A DNA stretch of 64,000 nucleotides from Bacillus sp. Marseille-P3661 (GCF_900240995.1 NZ_LT965957.1:25527-89526); one strand, 5' to 3'; shown: positions 45,112 to 54,562, counted from the first letter of the stretch. The notes: generated by a model from the sequence alone, not told the origin. Numbers and translations are program-made.

Positions 45112-46202
45112 CGTACGCCTCCTCCGATCTTGGCTTTTTCGGTTAACCCATAAAGTTTACTTGCATTTTTCGCTGCTATTTTTTCTCTCATCTCTCTTGG
45201 AAATGGAAGTAGTGCCATTTTAGGATTATCATTATCCCAATGTGCATAGTCAGAAGAAAACATAACTATATCTTCGCCGCCACACATCTTAAATATTTTA
45301 ATTAGATATTCTGGATTAGGTGGCTCTTCAATAGGTTGAGTTGTTAGATAAACATGCTCTTTGATATATTCTGAAGGAAACTTTTTTAACCAAGGTGCTG
45401 TATCACGGTATGCTTTATAGTTTTTGTCCATTCTCCACATAAGATGCGGTAGCCAGGAAATCCCACCTTCAATGGCAACAAATTTAAAATTAGGGAATTT
45501 TTCAAACACACCTTCACACACTAAGCTATTTACATGGCCCATAAAGTTCAAAGGCAAGATATTTTCCCACTCCATAAAACGGGTTGGATATCCAGCTGGA
45601 GTTGGCGGATACGTAACACCTAAACCTTCCGCACCAGGATGTACGGCAACAGGTAAGCCATGACGTTCAGCCGCTTCATAAATTGGATGATAATGCCGTT
45701 GACCAAAAGGAATTTTAGCAGCACTACACATAATCACTTGAACCATATCAGGGTGGCTTGCCATTCTTTCAATTTCTTTCACGGCAGCTGCTGGATCTGA
45801 GAAGTTCACATGAATAGAACCTTTAAATCTTGGGTCCACACTTAACCATTTTTCAACCATCCAATCGTTTAACGCCGATGCTAATGCGTTCCCGTAATCA
45901 GGATCAATCAATAGAGAAACAGCATTCATATAAGGAGTTCCAGTTAATATTGCGTAATCAATACCATTAGGCTCAATATGATGTTGAATCATATATTCAG
46001 GATCACTAGCCGGATATTTCCCATTAGGAGGGTAAGCGTCTCTGCGAATTAACCCTACAGGACTAAAAGGTTTTCCTCCCAATTCAAAACCAGTTTCGCG
46101 GAATTGCTGATGAAAAACTTTCGGTAAAAATGGTATTAAATCTTCTCGATCGTTTAAAGCGTTATGGACATCACAATCAATTAATTTTGGTGCTTCGCTC
46201 AC
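45108..46202 (-). CDS. Amidohydrolase-2 family protein, paralogue 1
   Basis: 364 residues. GTG 46202 is chosen because GGGAG lies nine bases upstream and it aligns with the start of paralogue 2; an ATG at 46211 abuts that ribosome site. Conserved blocks: SEAPKLIDCDVHNAL, EPNGIDYAILTGTP, PVAVHPGAEGLGVTYPP, RFMEWENILPLNFMGH and MFSSDYAHWDNDNP. A TIM-barrel enzyme like paralogue 2. Two copies suggest subunits of one complex, or two steps on related substrates. Confidence 0.85.
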   Translation of the reverse strand: MSEAPKLIDCDVHNALNDREDLIPFLPKVFHQQFRETGFELGGKPFSPVGLIRRDAYPPNGKYPASDPEYMIQHHIEPNGIDYAILTGTPYMNAVSLLIDPDYGNALASALNDWMVEKWLSVDPRFKGSIHVNFSDPAAAVKEIERMASHPDMVQVIMCSAAKIPFGQRHYHPIYEAAERHGLPVAVHPGAEGLGVTYPPTPAGYPTRFMEWENILPLNFMGHVNSLVCEGVFEKFPNFKFVAIEGGISWLPHLMWRMDKNYKAYRDTAPWLKKFPSEYIKEHVYLTTQPIEEPPNPEYLIKIFKMCGGEDIVMFSSDYAHWDNDNPKMALLPFPREMREKIAAKNASKLYGLTEKAKIGGGVR

Positions 46203-46341
46203 TTTATTCATCTCCCTGTCTTCCTAAAAATGGATAATATTTATAGAGTATCTTCAATAAGAGTAAACATCGTAAAACTTAGTTTTACTATATAGCTGTA
46301 TCCTTTTGAACTACTCTATAAAATGATCGATTTACACGATT

Positions 46342-46983
46342 CTAGCTAGCGTTTTCCAACCACTCTCTCATTGAACGAAATATAATCCAAACAGATGTTG
46401 CACCAGCATCTTGATAGCCAATGGACCGCTCTCCAAGTGTTTTAGATCTTCCAAATTTCGAGATATAATTTTTAGTATTTTCAACGCCATCTTTTGCTCG
46501 TTCTTCTGCAGCTCTTAATCCATCTAGCAAGCTAGTAGAATTGTTTGACGCCTCCATTAGCGCCACGACTGCTGGTTCTAGCGCATCTATCATCGTTTTA
46601 TCACCTAGACTTGCCTTCCCACGATCTTTAACCGCTTGCAAGGAGTTTTGCATGATAGAAGCTAGGCGAACTAAAGTTAATTCTTCTATTGTAGACTCAT
46701 TCTTTACGCCACCTATGAACATTGTTCCAAATATAACGCCGGATGCGCCGCCCATTGTAGTAATCATTGACATGCCTATTGTTTTGAAAATTTCATTAAT
46801 CGTGGACCATTCTTTTTCATTTAAATTCTTTGAAGCTGTTGAAAATCCTAATGCCATACCAGTTCCATGATCACCATCACCAATTGCACTATCGAGCTCT
46901 GTAAGAAGTGGTTTACTTTCAATTATTCTTTCACCTACATAGATGAACATTTCTTTTGTATGTTGGGCCGTTAATGAATTCAT
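46342..46983 (-). CDS. dhaL: Dihydroxyacetone kinase subunit DhaL-like
   Basis: 213 residues from ATG 46983 with AGGAG nine bases upstream. Contains the nucleotide/Mg motif AIGDGDHGTGMALGF, MGGASGVIFGTMF, LGDKTMIDALEPAV and SIGYQDAGATS, the all-helical DhaL barrel. In the usual system DhaL carries the nucleotide and phosphorylates the substrate bound to DhaK. No DhaM is present, so a free-ATP type is possible. It may act on another small hydroxyketone. Confidence 0.88.
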   Translation of the reverse strand: MNSLTAQHTKEMFIYVGERIIESKPLLTELDSAIGDGDHGTGMALGFSTASKNLNEKEWSTINEIFKTIGMSMITTMGGASGVIFGTMFIGGVKNESTIEELTLVRLASIMQNSLQAVKDRGKASLGDKTMIDALEPAVVALMEASNNSTSLLDGLRAAEERAKDGVENTKNYISKFGRSKTLGERSIGYQDAGATSVWIIFRSMREWLENAS

Positions 46984-46995
46984 GAAAATCAACTC

Positions 46996-47994
46996 CTATC
47001 TACTAATTCTTGTATAAAATGGTGAATGCGCTGGAGCATTAAAATATTGTTTCAGCTCGTCGTCAAGCTTTAATAAAGTAATTGAAATTCCTCCCATTTC
47101 CTGCGTTGTACAGAAATTTCCGATTTGCGTATCATACGTCTTAATATTTTGTTCTGCTAATATATGTGAAATTCTTCGATTCACAATCATTAATTCCATC
47201 GGGGTCGTTGAACCTAATCCATTAACCAATACACATACTTCGGCACCTTCTGTAAATGGTAAATCCTCGATAATATAGTCCATCATTTTATCTGTTAATT
47301 CATCTGCAGTTAACATCTTTGTGCGCTGTACACCTGGTTCACCATGTATCCCCATGCCAAATTCCATTTCATCCTCACCAAGTGTAAAGGTTGGTAGACC
47401 TGTATTAGGAAGGGTACCAGGTGTTAAGGCTATCCCTACTGTCCGAATAGAATCGCTAGCTTTTTGTGCAATACGTGCAACCTCATCTAAAGAAAGCCCC
47501 GCTTGAGCAGCTGCTCCTGCAATTTTATATACAAATACTGCTCCTGCAATACCTCTTCTATCTTCTTTTCGATCCTTCGGAGCAGATACTACATCATCCA
47601 TAATATTTACAGTTTTTGTTGTAATGCCTTCCATGTCTGCTAATTCAGCACCCATTTCAAAATTCATTACATCACCGGCGTAGTTAATGGTGAGGTATAA
47701 AACACCTTTACCTGAATCAACAGCCTTTGTAACAGCTTGAACATTATTTGGAGTTGGTGCAGCAAACACGTTTCCAACTGCGACTCCGTCTGCTAAACCT
47801 TCGCCAACATATCCAAGAAATAATGGCTCATGTCCGCTACCGCCGCCAATTACAATCCCAACTTTATCTTTCTTGTTTTTTAGGGCAATTCCATTAACGC
47901 CTTCAACTTTTATGTAATCGTTTCCAAAAGCTTCAATAAAGCCTTCAATCATTTCTTCTACCACGTGATCAGGATTATTAATAATTTTTTTCAT
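46996..47994 (-). CDS. dhaK: Dihydroxyacetone kinase subunit DhaK-like
   Basis: 332 residues. IGGGSGHEPLFLGYVG binds substrate, GVLYLTINYAGDVMNFEMG continues the fold, and the histidine that covalently binds the carbonyl is in MGIHGEPGVQR. Followed after about a dozen bases by dhaL. The pair heads module B, downstream of the cre-like and inverted-repeat sites in the gap to lysR. In this context the substrate may be a pathway-derived hydroxyketone rather than dihydroxyacetone. Confidence 0.9.
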   Translation of the reverse strand: MKKIINNPDHVVEEMIEGFIEAFGNDYIKVEGVNGIALKNKKDKVGIVIGGGSGHEPLFLGYVGEGLADGVAVGNVFAAPTPNNVQAVTKAVDSGKGVLYLTINYAGDVMNFEMGAELADMEGITTKTVNIMDDVVSAPKDRKEDRRGIAGAVFVYKIAGAAAQAGLSLDEVARIAQKASDSIRTVGIALTPGTLPNTGLPTFTLGEDEMEFGMGIHGEPGVQRTKMLTADELTDKMMDYIIEDLPFTEGAEVCVLVNGLGSTTPMELMIVNRRISHILAEQNIKTYDTQIGNFCTTQEMGGISITLLKLDDELKQYFNAPAHSPFYTRISR

Positions 47995-48141
47995 ACTACA
48001 CCTCTATCCTTTCATATATTAGTGATTTAGTTCATTGGTTAGCGTTTTGTTCATAATTTTTAGAATGTTTAAATTATTATCTGTCTTTATCTTATATCAA
48101 CCATGTATATAGTGTAAAATTACTATTTTTAATGTTTACTT

Positions 48142-48169
48142 AAGTAAAAGTAATATATAGCTTTTACTT
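48142..48169. promoter_or_regulatory. Inverted repeat, candidate LysR operator (module B)
   Basis: AAGTAAAAG, ten-base spacer, CTTTTACTT, in the gap between divergent dhaK and lysR. Perfect 9-base arms at this spacing fit a LysR dimer site. Confidence 0.5.
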
Positions 48170-48194
48170 TTCTTAATTTAAATTTATACTATAA

Positions 48195-48208
48195 GTAAAC
48201 GTTTCCAT
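48195..48208. promoter_or_regulatory. cre-like site in the dhaK/lysR gap
   Basis: AGTAAACGTTTCCA matches the cre consensus at 14 of 16 positions when flanks are counted. It is the second cre-like site in module B. Confidence 0.45.
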
Positions 48209-48258
48209 TTATAACAACTATTTCCCTAGTTCTTATATTTTGTAAAAGGAGCTTGAAC

Positions 48259-49185
48259 ATGAATATCGAGCAATTTGAATATATTGTTGAAGTAGCAAAA
48301 ACAAATTCTGTATCTATTGCATCTGAGAATCTACATGTCTCACAATCTGCCATTAGCCAGTCCATTACAAAATTAGAGTCTGAGTTAGGGGTTAAAATTT
48401 TTAATCGTTCTCGCCTCGGTACATACCCTACTGAGGAAGGTGAAAAGGTTATCCAAAAAGCATATGAAGTATTACTTAAGGTTCAGGAATTAGAAGAGGA
48501 AACAAAAACTCAAAAAGCTAAGCTTACAGGTGATTTGAAAGTATCTATCATTCCAAATATGATGATGCTCATGTTTAATACATTGTTTGCCTTTAAAAAG
48601 GACCATCCACATGTAAACATAGAAATTATTGAAAAAGGATCTGGGGAAGTATTAGAAGACATCAAACAAAATAAAATAGACATTGGCCTTCTTACCACAA
48701 CTGAAAAATTCTTAAAAGAAAATGATCAATTTAATTTTGAAAAATTAATAACGGGAACTACTAAAATTTTTGTAGGCAAAGATCATCCTTTAGCTAAACG
48801 AAAGACTGTTAAACCAGAGGAATTACTAAGTTATTCGCTGGTGCTATTTAAAAGTAAACATGTTAAACAAGTTGTTGATAATATCTCAGCGCAATATGGG
48901 CCTGCGAATATTTTGTTTACGACTGACAGCAATGATGTTATAAAGAAAGCAACAATTGATTGTCTTGGTATAGGAATCGGGACAAATCATACGATTAAAT
49001 TTGACCCCCATGTTATAAACGGGGACATTGTTTTACTAGATCTTATTAATTTTAATCAATTAGAAGACATTTACTTTGGTTGGATTCGAAACAAAGGACA
49101 AGTATTGGGCCCCGCTGCAAAAGAGTTTATTACTCAATTAAAAAAACAAATTAAATTACAAATGGATGAAAAAAATGTGAGTTAA
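48259..49185 (+). CDS. LysR-family regulator (module B)
   Basis: 308 residues. Helix-turn-helix in SVSIASENLHVSQSAISQ and KLESELGVKIFNRSR; effector domain from about 90 to the C-terminus. ATG 48259 with AAAGGAG seven bases upstream is preferred to the TTG at 48253. Divergent from dhaK, so module B is its probable target. It belongs to a different LysR branch from the two neighbours, which are CynR/CatR-like. Confidence 0.9.
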   Translation: MNIEQFEYIVEVAKTNSVSIASENLHVSQSAISQSITKLESELGVKIFNRSRLGTYPTEEGEKVIQKAYEVLLKVQELEEETKTQKAKLTGDLKVSIIPNMMMLMFNTLFAFKKDHPHVNIEIIEKGSGEVLEDIKQNKIDIGLLTTTEKFLKENDQFNFEKLITGTTKIFVGKDHPLAKRKTVKPEELLSYSLVLFKSKHVKQVVDNISAQYGPANILFTTDSNDVIKKATIDCLGIGIGTNHTIKFDPHVINGDIVLLDLINFNQLEDIYFGWIRNKGQVLGPAAKEFITQLKKQIKLQMDEKNVS

Positions 49186-49272
49186 TTACACAATTGATTA
49201 ACTCGCATTGAACTTGAATGCAGTACCTCCCTTACGCTAAACTAAACTCTCGAGTATCTATTTTCGGAATAT

Positions 49273-49301
49273 TTGTTCAATTTGTTTTTTTGTGATACTA
49301 T
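49273..49301 (+). promoter_or_regulatory. Promoter of the module C lysR gene
   Basis: TTGTTC (49273-49278), 17-base spacer, TACTAT (49296-49301), a good sigma-A match about 60 bases upstream of the ATG. Confidence 0.55.
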
Positions 49302-49362
49302 ATAAAAAATTCTCTTTTAATCTTTTAGACTTCACAATATTATTTCCATAAGGAGGTACCAA

Positions 49363-50250
49363 ATGGAAATTCACCAACTAGAATATTTTTTAGCAATAGA
49401 AAAGTATCGAAGCTTTTCGGCTGCCTCACAAGAAATATGTGTATCACAGTCTACCCTTTCACAACAGGTTAAAAAGCTGGAAGAAGAACTTGGAGTTAAA
49501 CTATTCATCCGTAATTCACGTACAGTTAATTTATCCGCAGCAGGAAAGGATTTCTTGATTCATGCTAAAAGAATACTATCTGAAGTCCACTATTCAAAGG
49601 AAACCATGCAGAAATTCACCAATTTTAATAAAGGCAAAATAACGATTGGTACGATTCCATTAATGTCTTATTTAGGCTTAAATAAGCTAATTGCCAATTT
49701 TGCCAAAAGCTATCCTGGGTTTGAAGTCGAAATACATAGTGGAAGTACGAATAAATTATTAGAAGGATTAAGAAAAAAAGACATCAATGCGGCATTTATT
49801 AGTACACCTTATCCAATCGAGTTCGATATTCAGTTTTTTCCGATCGTAAGTGAACAAGTCGTTTTATTAACTTCAGCAAATCATCGGTTAGCACAATATA
49901 ATAAAGTGGATTTTGCAGATTTGTCGGAAGAAACATTTTTAATAAATAACTCAACTTCGGCATTTACAAAAATATTAATAAATGAATGTATGAGTCTTGG
50001 CTATAAGCCAGCCATGATTAATTGTGGAAATTATGAAATGATTAAAACATTTGTTGAAGAAGGCCTTGGGATTACGTTGATGGGCTATAGTGTTGCTAAA
50101 AATATAAGTAATAGCAAGACTAAAATAGTATCACTTGAACAATCATTAGAAAGACAAGTTGGTCTTGCCTTGACCAAACATAATAGACTTCCAATAACAA
50201 CAAGTATGTTCCGTGATTTTACGTTAAATGAAGCACAAAAATTAATTTAA
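49363..50250 (+). CDS. LysR-family regulator (module C)
   Basis: 295 residues. N-terminal winged helix HQLEYFLAIEKYRSFSAAS, STLSQQVKKLEEELGVKLF, then the effector domain; close paralogue of the regulator at 39356 (both begin EIHQLEY). AAGGAGG precedes the ATG. It is convergent with the flavin reductase end of module C, so its regulatory target is inferred from position only. The strong hairpin at 50271 ends it. Confidence 0.9.
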   Translation: MEIHQLEYFLAIEKYRSFSAASQEICVSQSTLSQQVKKLEEELGVKLFIRNSRTVNLSAAGKDFLIHAKRILSEVHYSKETMQKFTNFNKGKITIGTIPLMSYLGLNKLIANFAKSYPGFEVEIHSGSTNKLLEGLRKKDINAAFISTPYPIEFDIQFFPIVSEQVVLLTSANHRLAQYNKVDFADLSEETFLINNSTSAFTKILINECMSLGYKPAMINCGNYEMIKTFVEEGLGITLMGYSVAKNISNSKTKIVSLEQSLERQVGLALTKHNRLPITTSMFRDFTLNEAQKLI

Positions 50251-50270
50251 GATTGGTAGATTGTATGATG

Positions 50271-50306
50271 AAACTAGTCCATGTGTGCATTAACATGGAC
50301 TAGTTT
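50271..50306. terminator. Bidirectional terminator between lysR and flavin reductase gene
   Basis: AAACTAGTCCATGT, loop GTGCATTA, ACATGGACTAGTTT: 14 perfect pairs between convergent genes, with T-rich or A-rich flanks in both directions. Confidence 0.88.
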
Positions 50307-50338
50307 TCACCCTATATATTTAGTAGTAGCTTCACACT

Positions 50339-51001
50339 TTACTTTTTAGTTTTCGAACCCGGTTTTCCCTCTAATCCTGAACCCATATTGCTTAATGGTG
50401 GTCTCATTTCAAACACCGATTCTATACTCGTGTAATCATAATAACCTACTCTAGCCAACGGACGGATTTTTACAATATCAAGTTTGCCGTCAGGGCCAAT
50501 TACATTATCCGCAATATGAATCATGACTACTTTCCCAACAATTAAATCGATTGCTCCAATACCATTGCCAGGAATTCTCACAGTCTGGTTGTAGACACAC
50601 TCAAACTGAATTGGTGACTCTGCTACACGATAAGGTTTTACTCGAAGAGATGGTGCTTTTGTTAAGTTAGCAACCTCAAACTCATCCACATCAGGCGGGT
50701 AAGTGCCTGATGTAAGATTTACAGCTCCTCTCAAATCGTAAGTGGCCATATTATAAACAAACTCACCTGTTTGCTCAATGTTGTTTGTCGTATCCTTCCG
50801 AATCCCCCCTTCTGCTTGATTAATAGAGATCATTACATAAGCAGGATCAAAACTAAGATTTTGAAATTGACTATAGGGTGCTAGATTCGGAACGCCATCT
50901 TTGCTGATAGTTGATATCCATCCAATTGGCCTTGGCACAACGCAAGATTTAAATGGGGTCCAGGGTAAGCCGTGATCATTATGTTCTGGATCATAATACA
51001 T
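50339..51001 (-). CDS. Flavin reductase family protein (DIM6/NTAB)
   Basis: 220 residues: PFKSCVVPRPIGWISTI at the N-terminus, APYSQFQNLSFDPAYVM, and a hydrophobic core with AIDLIVGKVVMIHIADN; this is the FMN-binding split barrel of flavin reductases and related FMN proteins. Last gene of module C. It could supply reduced flavin or act as an FMN-dependent enzyme. No flavin-dependent monooxygenase is encoded next to it. Confidence 0.85.
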   Translation of the reverse strand: MYYDPEHNDHGLPWTPFKSCVVPRPIGWISTISKDGVPNLAPYSQFQNLSFDPAYVMISINQAEGGIRKDTTNNIEQTGEFVYNMATYDLRGAVNLTSGTYPPDVDEFEVANLTKAPSLRVKPYRVAESPIQFECVYNQTVRIPGNGIGAIDLIVGKVVMIHIADNVIGPDGKLDIVKIRPLARVGYYDYTSIESVFEMRPPLSNMGSGLEGKPGSKTKK

Positions 51002-51039
51002 AGAAAGCCATGCACCTCTTATCTAGAAAACTATTTTGC

Positions 51040-52365
51040 TTACAATTTTATATCCATAATCACTCTCGGTAACCATAGCGATAATTCAGGAACAAACGTT
51101 ACTAATAATAGTACAGGAATGGCCGCGAATACTAAAAACGGCAATAATGGTTTCATCATATCTTTTAAAGACACACCGCTAACCTTAGATGTAATAAATA
51201 GATTCATTGCCATTGGTGGGGTAACCGTACCTACCCCGATTGCGACAAAAATAATAACTCCAAGCTGAATGATGTTTATTCCCAGCGCTTCGGCAGTAGG
51301 TATTAACAATGGTGCAACTACAAAGATCAATACACCTGCATCAAGGAAAAAACCGGCAACAACTAGAAGAATATCAATTAATAAAAGCACTACATACTTG
51401 TTGCTAGAAACACTATTTAAGCCTTCGGCAATCATTTGCGGAACTCCATTAATAACGAGAATATTTGTGAAAATAACAACCATCGGCAGAATGATCATGA
51501 TCGATCCAAGTGTTCCGCCTGTATGTGTAAATGCCGATAAAAAATTACCTCGTTTAATTCCTTTAAATATAAAAACACCAGCTATAAGGGCGTAAGCGCA
51601 TGCCACTGCACCAGCTTCTGTTGGAGTGAAAACGCCTCCATAAATGCCACCGAAAATAATCGCAGGCATGATAAACGCTGGAATCGCTGCTACAAAGGTA
51701 GAACTTACGCCTTGGAAATAAGTAACATTTGTTGTTGGCGCTACGTCTTCAGCGATAATTTGTTTATTAGGTTTATACCATTTTTTATAGGTAAGTCGGT
51801 TAATGATAATATACAAAACACCCCAAATAATACCTGGAATTACTGTTGCTAAAAATAGGGCTGCTACTGATGCATTGGCAATTACACCGAATAGGATTGC
51901 GTTCATATTTGGTGGTATCATATATCCCAATGGACCCGATGCACCTAAAAGCGCTGCAGTATATCTTTTATCCCAACCTAGTCTCTCTAATTTTGGCACT
52001 AAAATTGTACTAAGCGCTGCTACTGTAGCTGTTCCAGATCCACTTAAAGCACCAAAAAACATTGAGCTCACAGGTATAATGGCACCCATACCGCCCTTTA
52101 CCTTTTTTAATAATGCATTAGCAAAGTCAATCAGTTTTTCAGCAATTCCACTGACTTCCATTAAGGTACCTGCAATCATAAATAATGGAATGGCTAATAG
52201 TGCGTATTTATCAAGAGCAAAAAAAGCTTCAGGTGCGACAGATCCCATACTTTCTCCGCCAACAATCATATAAAACAATGAACCAGAAAGGAAGCAAAGG
52301 GCAATAGGCATTCCTAAGAACATAAATGCTAAAACAATACCTACTGAAATGAGAACTAATTCCAT
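51040..52365 (-). CDS. TRAP transporter large permease DctM (module C)
   Basis: 441 residues, multi-helix, with GMPIALCFLSGSLFYMIVG, LLAIPLFMIAGTLMEVSG, GALSGSGTATVAALS, GPLGYMIPPNMNAILFG, GGVFTPTEAGAVACA and FFLDAGVLIFVVAPLLIP. It overlaps the dctQ gene by ten bases, with AAAGGAG before the ATG. Same family as the module B DctM but clearly diverged, so probably a different substrate. Confidence 0.93.
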   Translation of the reverse strand: MELVLISVGIVLAFMFLGMPIALCFLSGSLFYMIVGGESMGSVAPEAFFALDKYALLAIPLFMIAGTLMEVSGIAEKLIDFANALLKKVKGGMGAIIPVSSMFFGALSGSGTATVAALSTILVPKLERLGWDKRYTAALLGASGPLGYMIPPNMNAILFGVIANASVAALFLATVIPGIIWGVLYIIINRLTYKKWYKPNKQIIAEDVAPTTNVTYFQGVSSTFVAAIPAFIMPAIIFGGIYGGVFTPTEAGAVACAYALIAGVFIFKGIKRGNFLSAFTHTGGTLGSIMIILPMVVIFTNILVINGVPQMIAEGLNSVSSNKYVVLLLIDILLVVAGFFLDAGVLIFVVAPLLIPTAEALGINIIQLGVIIFVAIGVGTVTPPMAMNLFITSKVSGVSLKDMMKPLLPFLVFAAIPVLLLVTFVPELSLWLPRVIMDIKL

Positions 52366-52853
52366 TTTTTCATCTCCTTTACTTCAGAACAGAAATTTTT
52401 AATAAAATAAATGGTCATCAAAATACTGCTTATGAGCATGACCGCAGATAACCACCATAAAGGAAACTTTAACCCTGCTGTTGTATCCCCTGTTTGGATG
52501 CCGAAAATGACATAATCTAAACATAAATAAGTAAAAATACCAATGACAATGATTGAAATGATTCTAATAAATAAACGAAGTATGGTTTGAGCTTTTTCAT
52601 TTTTTATGATCATGTCTATTAAATCTAATTTAATTTGATCATCTTGTCTGCTAATCATCGCAGCAGATAACCACACAGAAAATATCATAATAAAAACGGG
52701 TAATTCACTCAGTCCACCGATTGAAGAATTAAAGACATAACGTAGCAGTACTTGTACAAAAACGATAATAGTTAGAACGATCATTAGCATACCTACGGTC
52801 CAATTTACGATATTGCTAATTCCTTTATCTAAATTAATAAAGAAATTTCTCAT
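52356..52853 (-). CDS. TRAP transporter small permease DctQ (module C)
   Basis: 165 residues from ATG 52853 with GGAGG seven bases upstream (TTG at 52859 is too close to it). Four helices with the DctQ signature VLLRYVFNSSIGGLSELP and SRQDDQIKLDLIDM. Confidence 0.9.
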   Translation of the reverse strand: MRNFFINLDKGISNIVNWTVGMLMIVLTIIVFVQVLLRYVFNSSIGGLSELPVFIMIFSVWLSAAMISRQDDQIKLDLIDMIIKNEKAQTILRLFIRIISIIVIGIFTYLCLDYVIFGIQTGDTTAGLKFPLWWLSAVMLISSILMTIYFIKNFCSEVKEMKKWN

Positions 52854-52920
52854 ACTCAACCTCCATCCATATACAGCGCTTTAAGTCTAACAATATTTAT
52901 TAGGCTCATATAGTAAAATG

Positions 52921-52946
52921 AAGTGAGAAGCATCCACTTCTCACTT
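52921..52946 (-). promoter_or_regulatory. Stem-loop between dctP and dctQ (module C)
   Basis: AAGTGAGAAG, 6-base loop, CTTCTCACTT (10 pairs), 17 bases past the dctP stop. As in module B, a hairpin separates the binding protein gene from the permease genes. Confidence 0.65.
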
Positions 52947-52962
52947 TCTATTTTTCATTTAT

Positions 52963-54039
52963 CTATTTTGAAGACTCAACCGCTTCAATAACAGCGTTAT
53001 ATACCTCTTCGCCAATTGCCTCACTGAACTTACTGTCTAAGCTACGTGCATAGTCAGACCACTTTTGACGTTCTTCTGGTGTAAGGCGATGGACTTCAAC
53101 GCCATTTTCTTCTAACTTGTCTAGAGCTGACTTATCATCTTCTTTTTGTAACTCACCTTGATATTTCATAGCCTCTACTGCCGCTTCTTGAACTGCCTTT
53201 TGTAAGTCTGCTGGTAGTTCATCCCAAAGTTTCTTCGGTACAATGACATTTGCACCTGATGTCCATTGCCAATCAATATCTGTATAATATTTTGTTACCT
53301 CATCCATTTTTCTTTGAATTAAAGACGTGGCTTGAAACTCTAAACCATCGATTGTATTCGTTTCTAAAGCTGTGTACACTTCACTAAATGGTAGTGGAGC
53401 AGCATTACTTACACCTTCCCAGAAAATAGAAACGATCGGATCTTGATATGTTCTTACTTTAAGGTCGTTTAAATCTTCTGGTGTTACAACAGGATGTTTA
53501 CTATTTGCAAACCCACGAAACGCACTTGGTCCTACTGCTAAAAGTTTCAAATCATGTTCTGCAATCCATTGCTCGGATAACTTGAAGATTGCTCCATTTG
53601 GATCGCTTGCGATTTTTTCAACTTGCTCATAATCACTAAATAAATAAGGAATACTCCACGCACCAAATCTTTCATCTACACTAGACATCGGCTGTCCATA
53701 AAAGACGTCTAAATCACCTCTTCTTACCTTCTGGAATAACTCTAGCGCATCTCCTAAAACCCCGTTATAGTGTGCTTTAATAATAACTTGGCCATTTGTT
53801 TTTTCCTTAACAAGCTCAACAAACTTTTGTTGACCAAGACCTAAGCTATAACCGAAAGTATCACTAGAAGTGGGTTCACTATAAATACTTGCCATATCCC
53901 ATTCGTAAACCTTTCCACTAGCTCCTTCTCCCTCTGAAGTTCCTTCATTACTTGTCGCTTCATCTGATCCGCAAGCAGCCATTACTAGAAAAACAAGTGA
54001 CAATAGACCAATTAAACTAAGTTTCTTTAATTTATTCAT
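52963..54039 (-). CDS. TRAP transporter binding protein DctP (module C)
   Basis: 358 residues. Lipoprotein signal with lipobox VMAAC, acidic linker, DctP fold with YNGVLGDALELFQKVRRGDLD, LNDLKVRTYQDPIVSIFWE and PFSEVYTALETNTIDGLE. The arginine in LKVRTY is the usual carboxylate-binding residue position. GAGGAGG lies before the ATG. Confidence 0.91.
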   Translation of the reverse strand: MNKLKKLSLIGLLSLVFLVMAACGSDEATSNEGTSEGEGASGKVYEWDMASIYSEPTSSDTFGYSLGLGQQKFVELVKEKTNGQVIIKAHYNGVLGDALELFQKVRRGDLDVFYGQPMSSVDERFGAWSIPYLFSDYEQVEKIASDPNGAIFKLSEQWIAEHDLKLLAVGPSAFRGFANSKHPVVTPEDLNDLKVRTYQDPIVSIFWEGVSNAAPLPFSEVYTALETNTIDGLEFQATSLIQRKMDEVTKYYTDIDWQWTSGANVIVPKKLWDELPADLQKAVQEAAVEAMKYQGELQKEDDKSALDKLEENGVEVHRLTPEERQKWSDYARSLDSKFSEAIGEEVYNAVIEAVESSK

Positions 54040-54124
54040 ATTAACCTCCTCATAATGGAAAAAATACCTGAAATCTATTAATTTTCAGTTACCTTTCAAT
54101 AGTTTTTTTCACACTTCCACGTTT

Positions 54125-54562
54125 TTACTGCTTTATCTTTTTTGTTATTTCCACTACTCCGTTATCTGCATCTACTTTTACCCAATCACCCGTTTCAATA
54201 ATATCGAGTGGGTCTTGGTCAAAATCAGTAAGAGATGGTACTCGAGTTACAACTGCCCCTAATGCAGCTTTAGTAGTCATGACATTAAATAACATCGCTT
54301 TTGGAGCTGCACCTGCAATTCTCGAAGTATGGAAACAGATTGACCATCCTGACGAACCTTTTGCACCTGGAAAAACTAGTACTTTGTCCTTAAAGCTTTG
54401 TCCTTGGAGCTCATGATTCACTTCAACAATAGTCCCTGATTTCGGATGGACACCGCCCCAGCCGGAAATCGTATCCTTCGTTACAAGTGCTTCTCCTTCC
54501 GTACATCCGCCGACAACTTTTCTGCCATGAATTACTATTTTTTTCGTTTCCACATGTTCCAT
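54125..54562 (-). CDS. Aconitase X small (swivel) subunit
   Basis: 145 residues of the DUF126 swivel domain: GCTEGEALVTKDTISGWGG, FPGAKGSSGWSICFHTSR and ALGAVVTRVPSLTDFDQDP. Encoded with a one-base overlap (TAATG) after the large subunit. Known AcnX enzymes are archaeal mevalonate-5-phosphate dehydratase and bacterial cis-3-hydroxy-L-proline dehydratase. Confidence 0.92.
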   Translation of the reverse strand: MEHVETKKIVIHGRKVVGGCTEGEALVTKDTISGWGGVHPKSGTIVEVNHELQGQSFKDKVLVFPGAKGSSGWSICFHTSRIAGAAPKAMLFNVMTTKAALGAVVTRVPSLTDFDQDPLDIIETGDWVKVDADNGVVEITKKIKQ

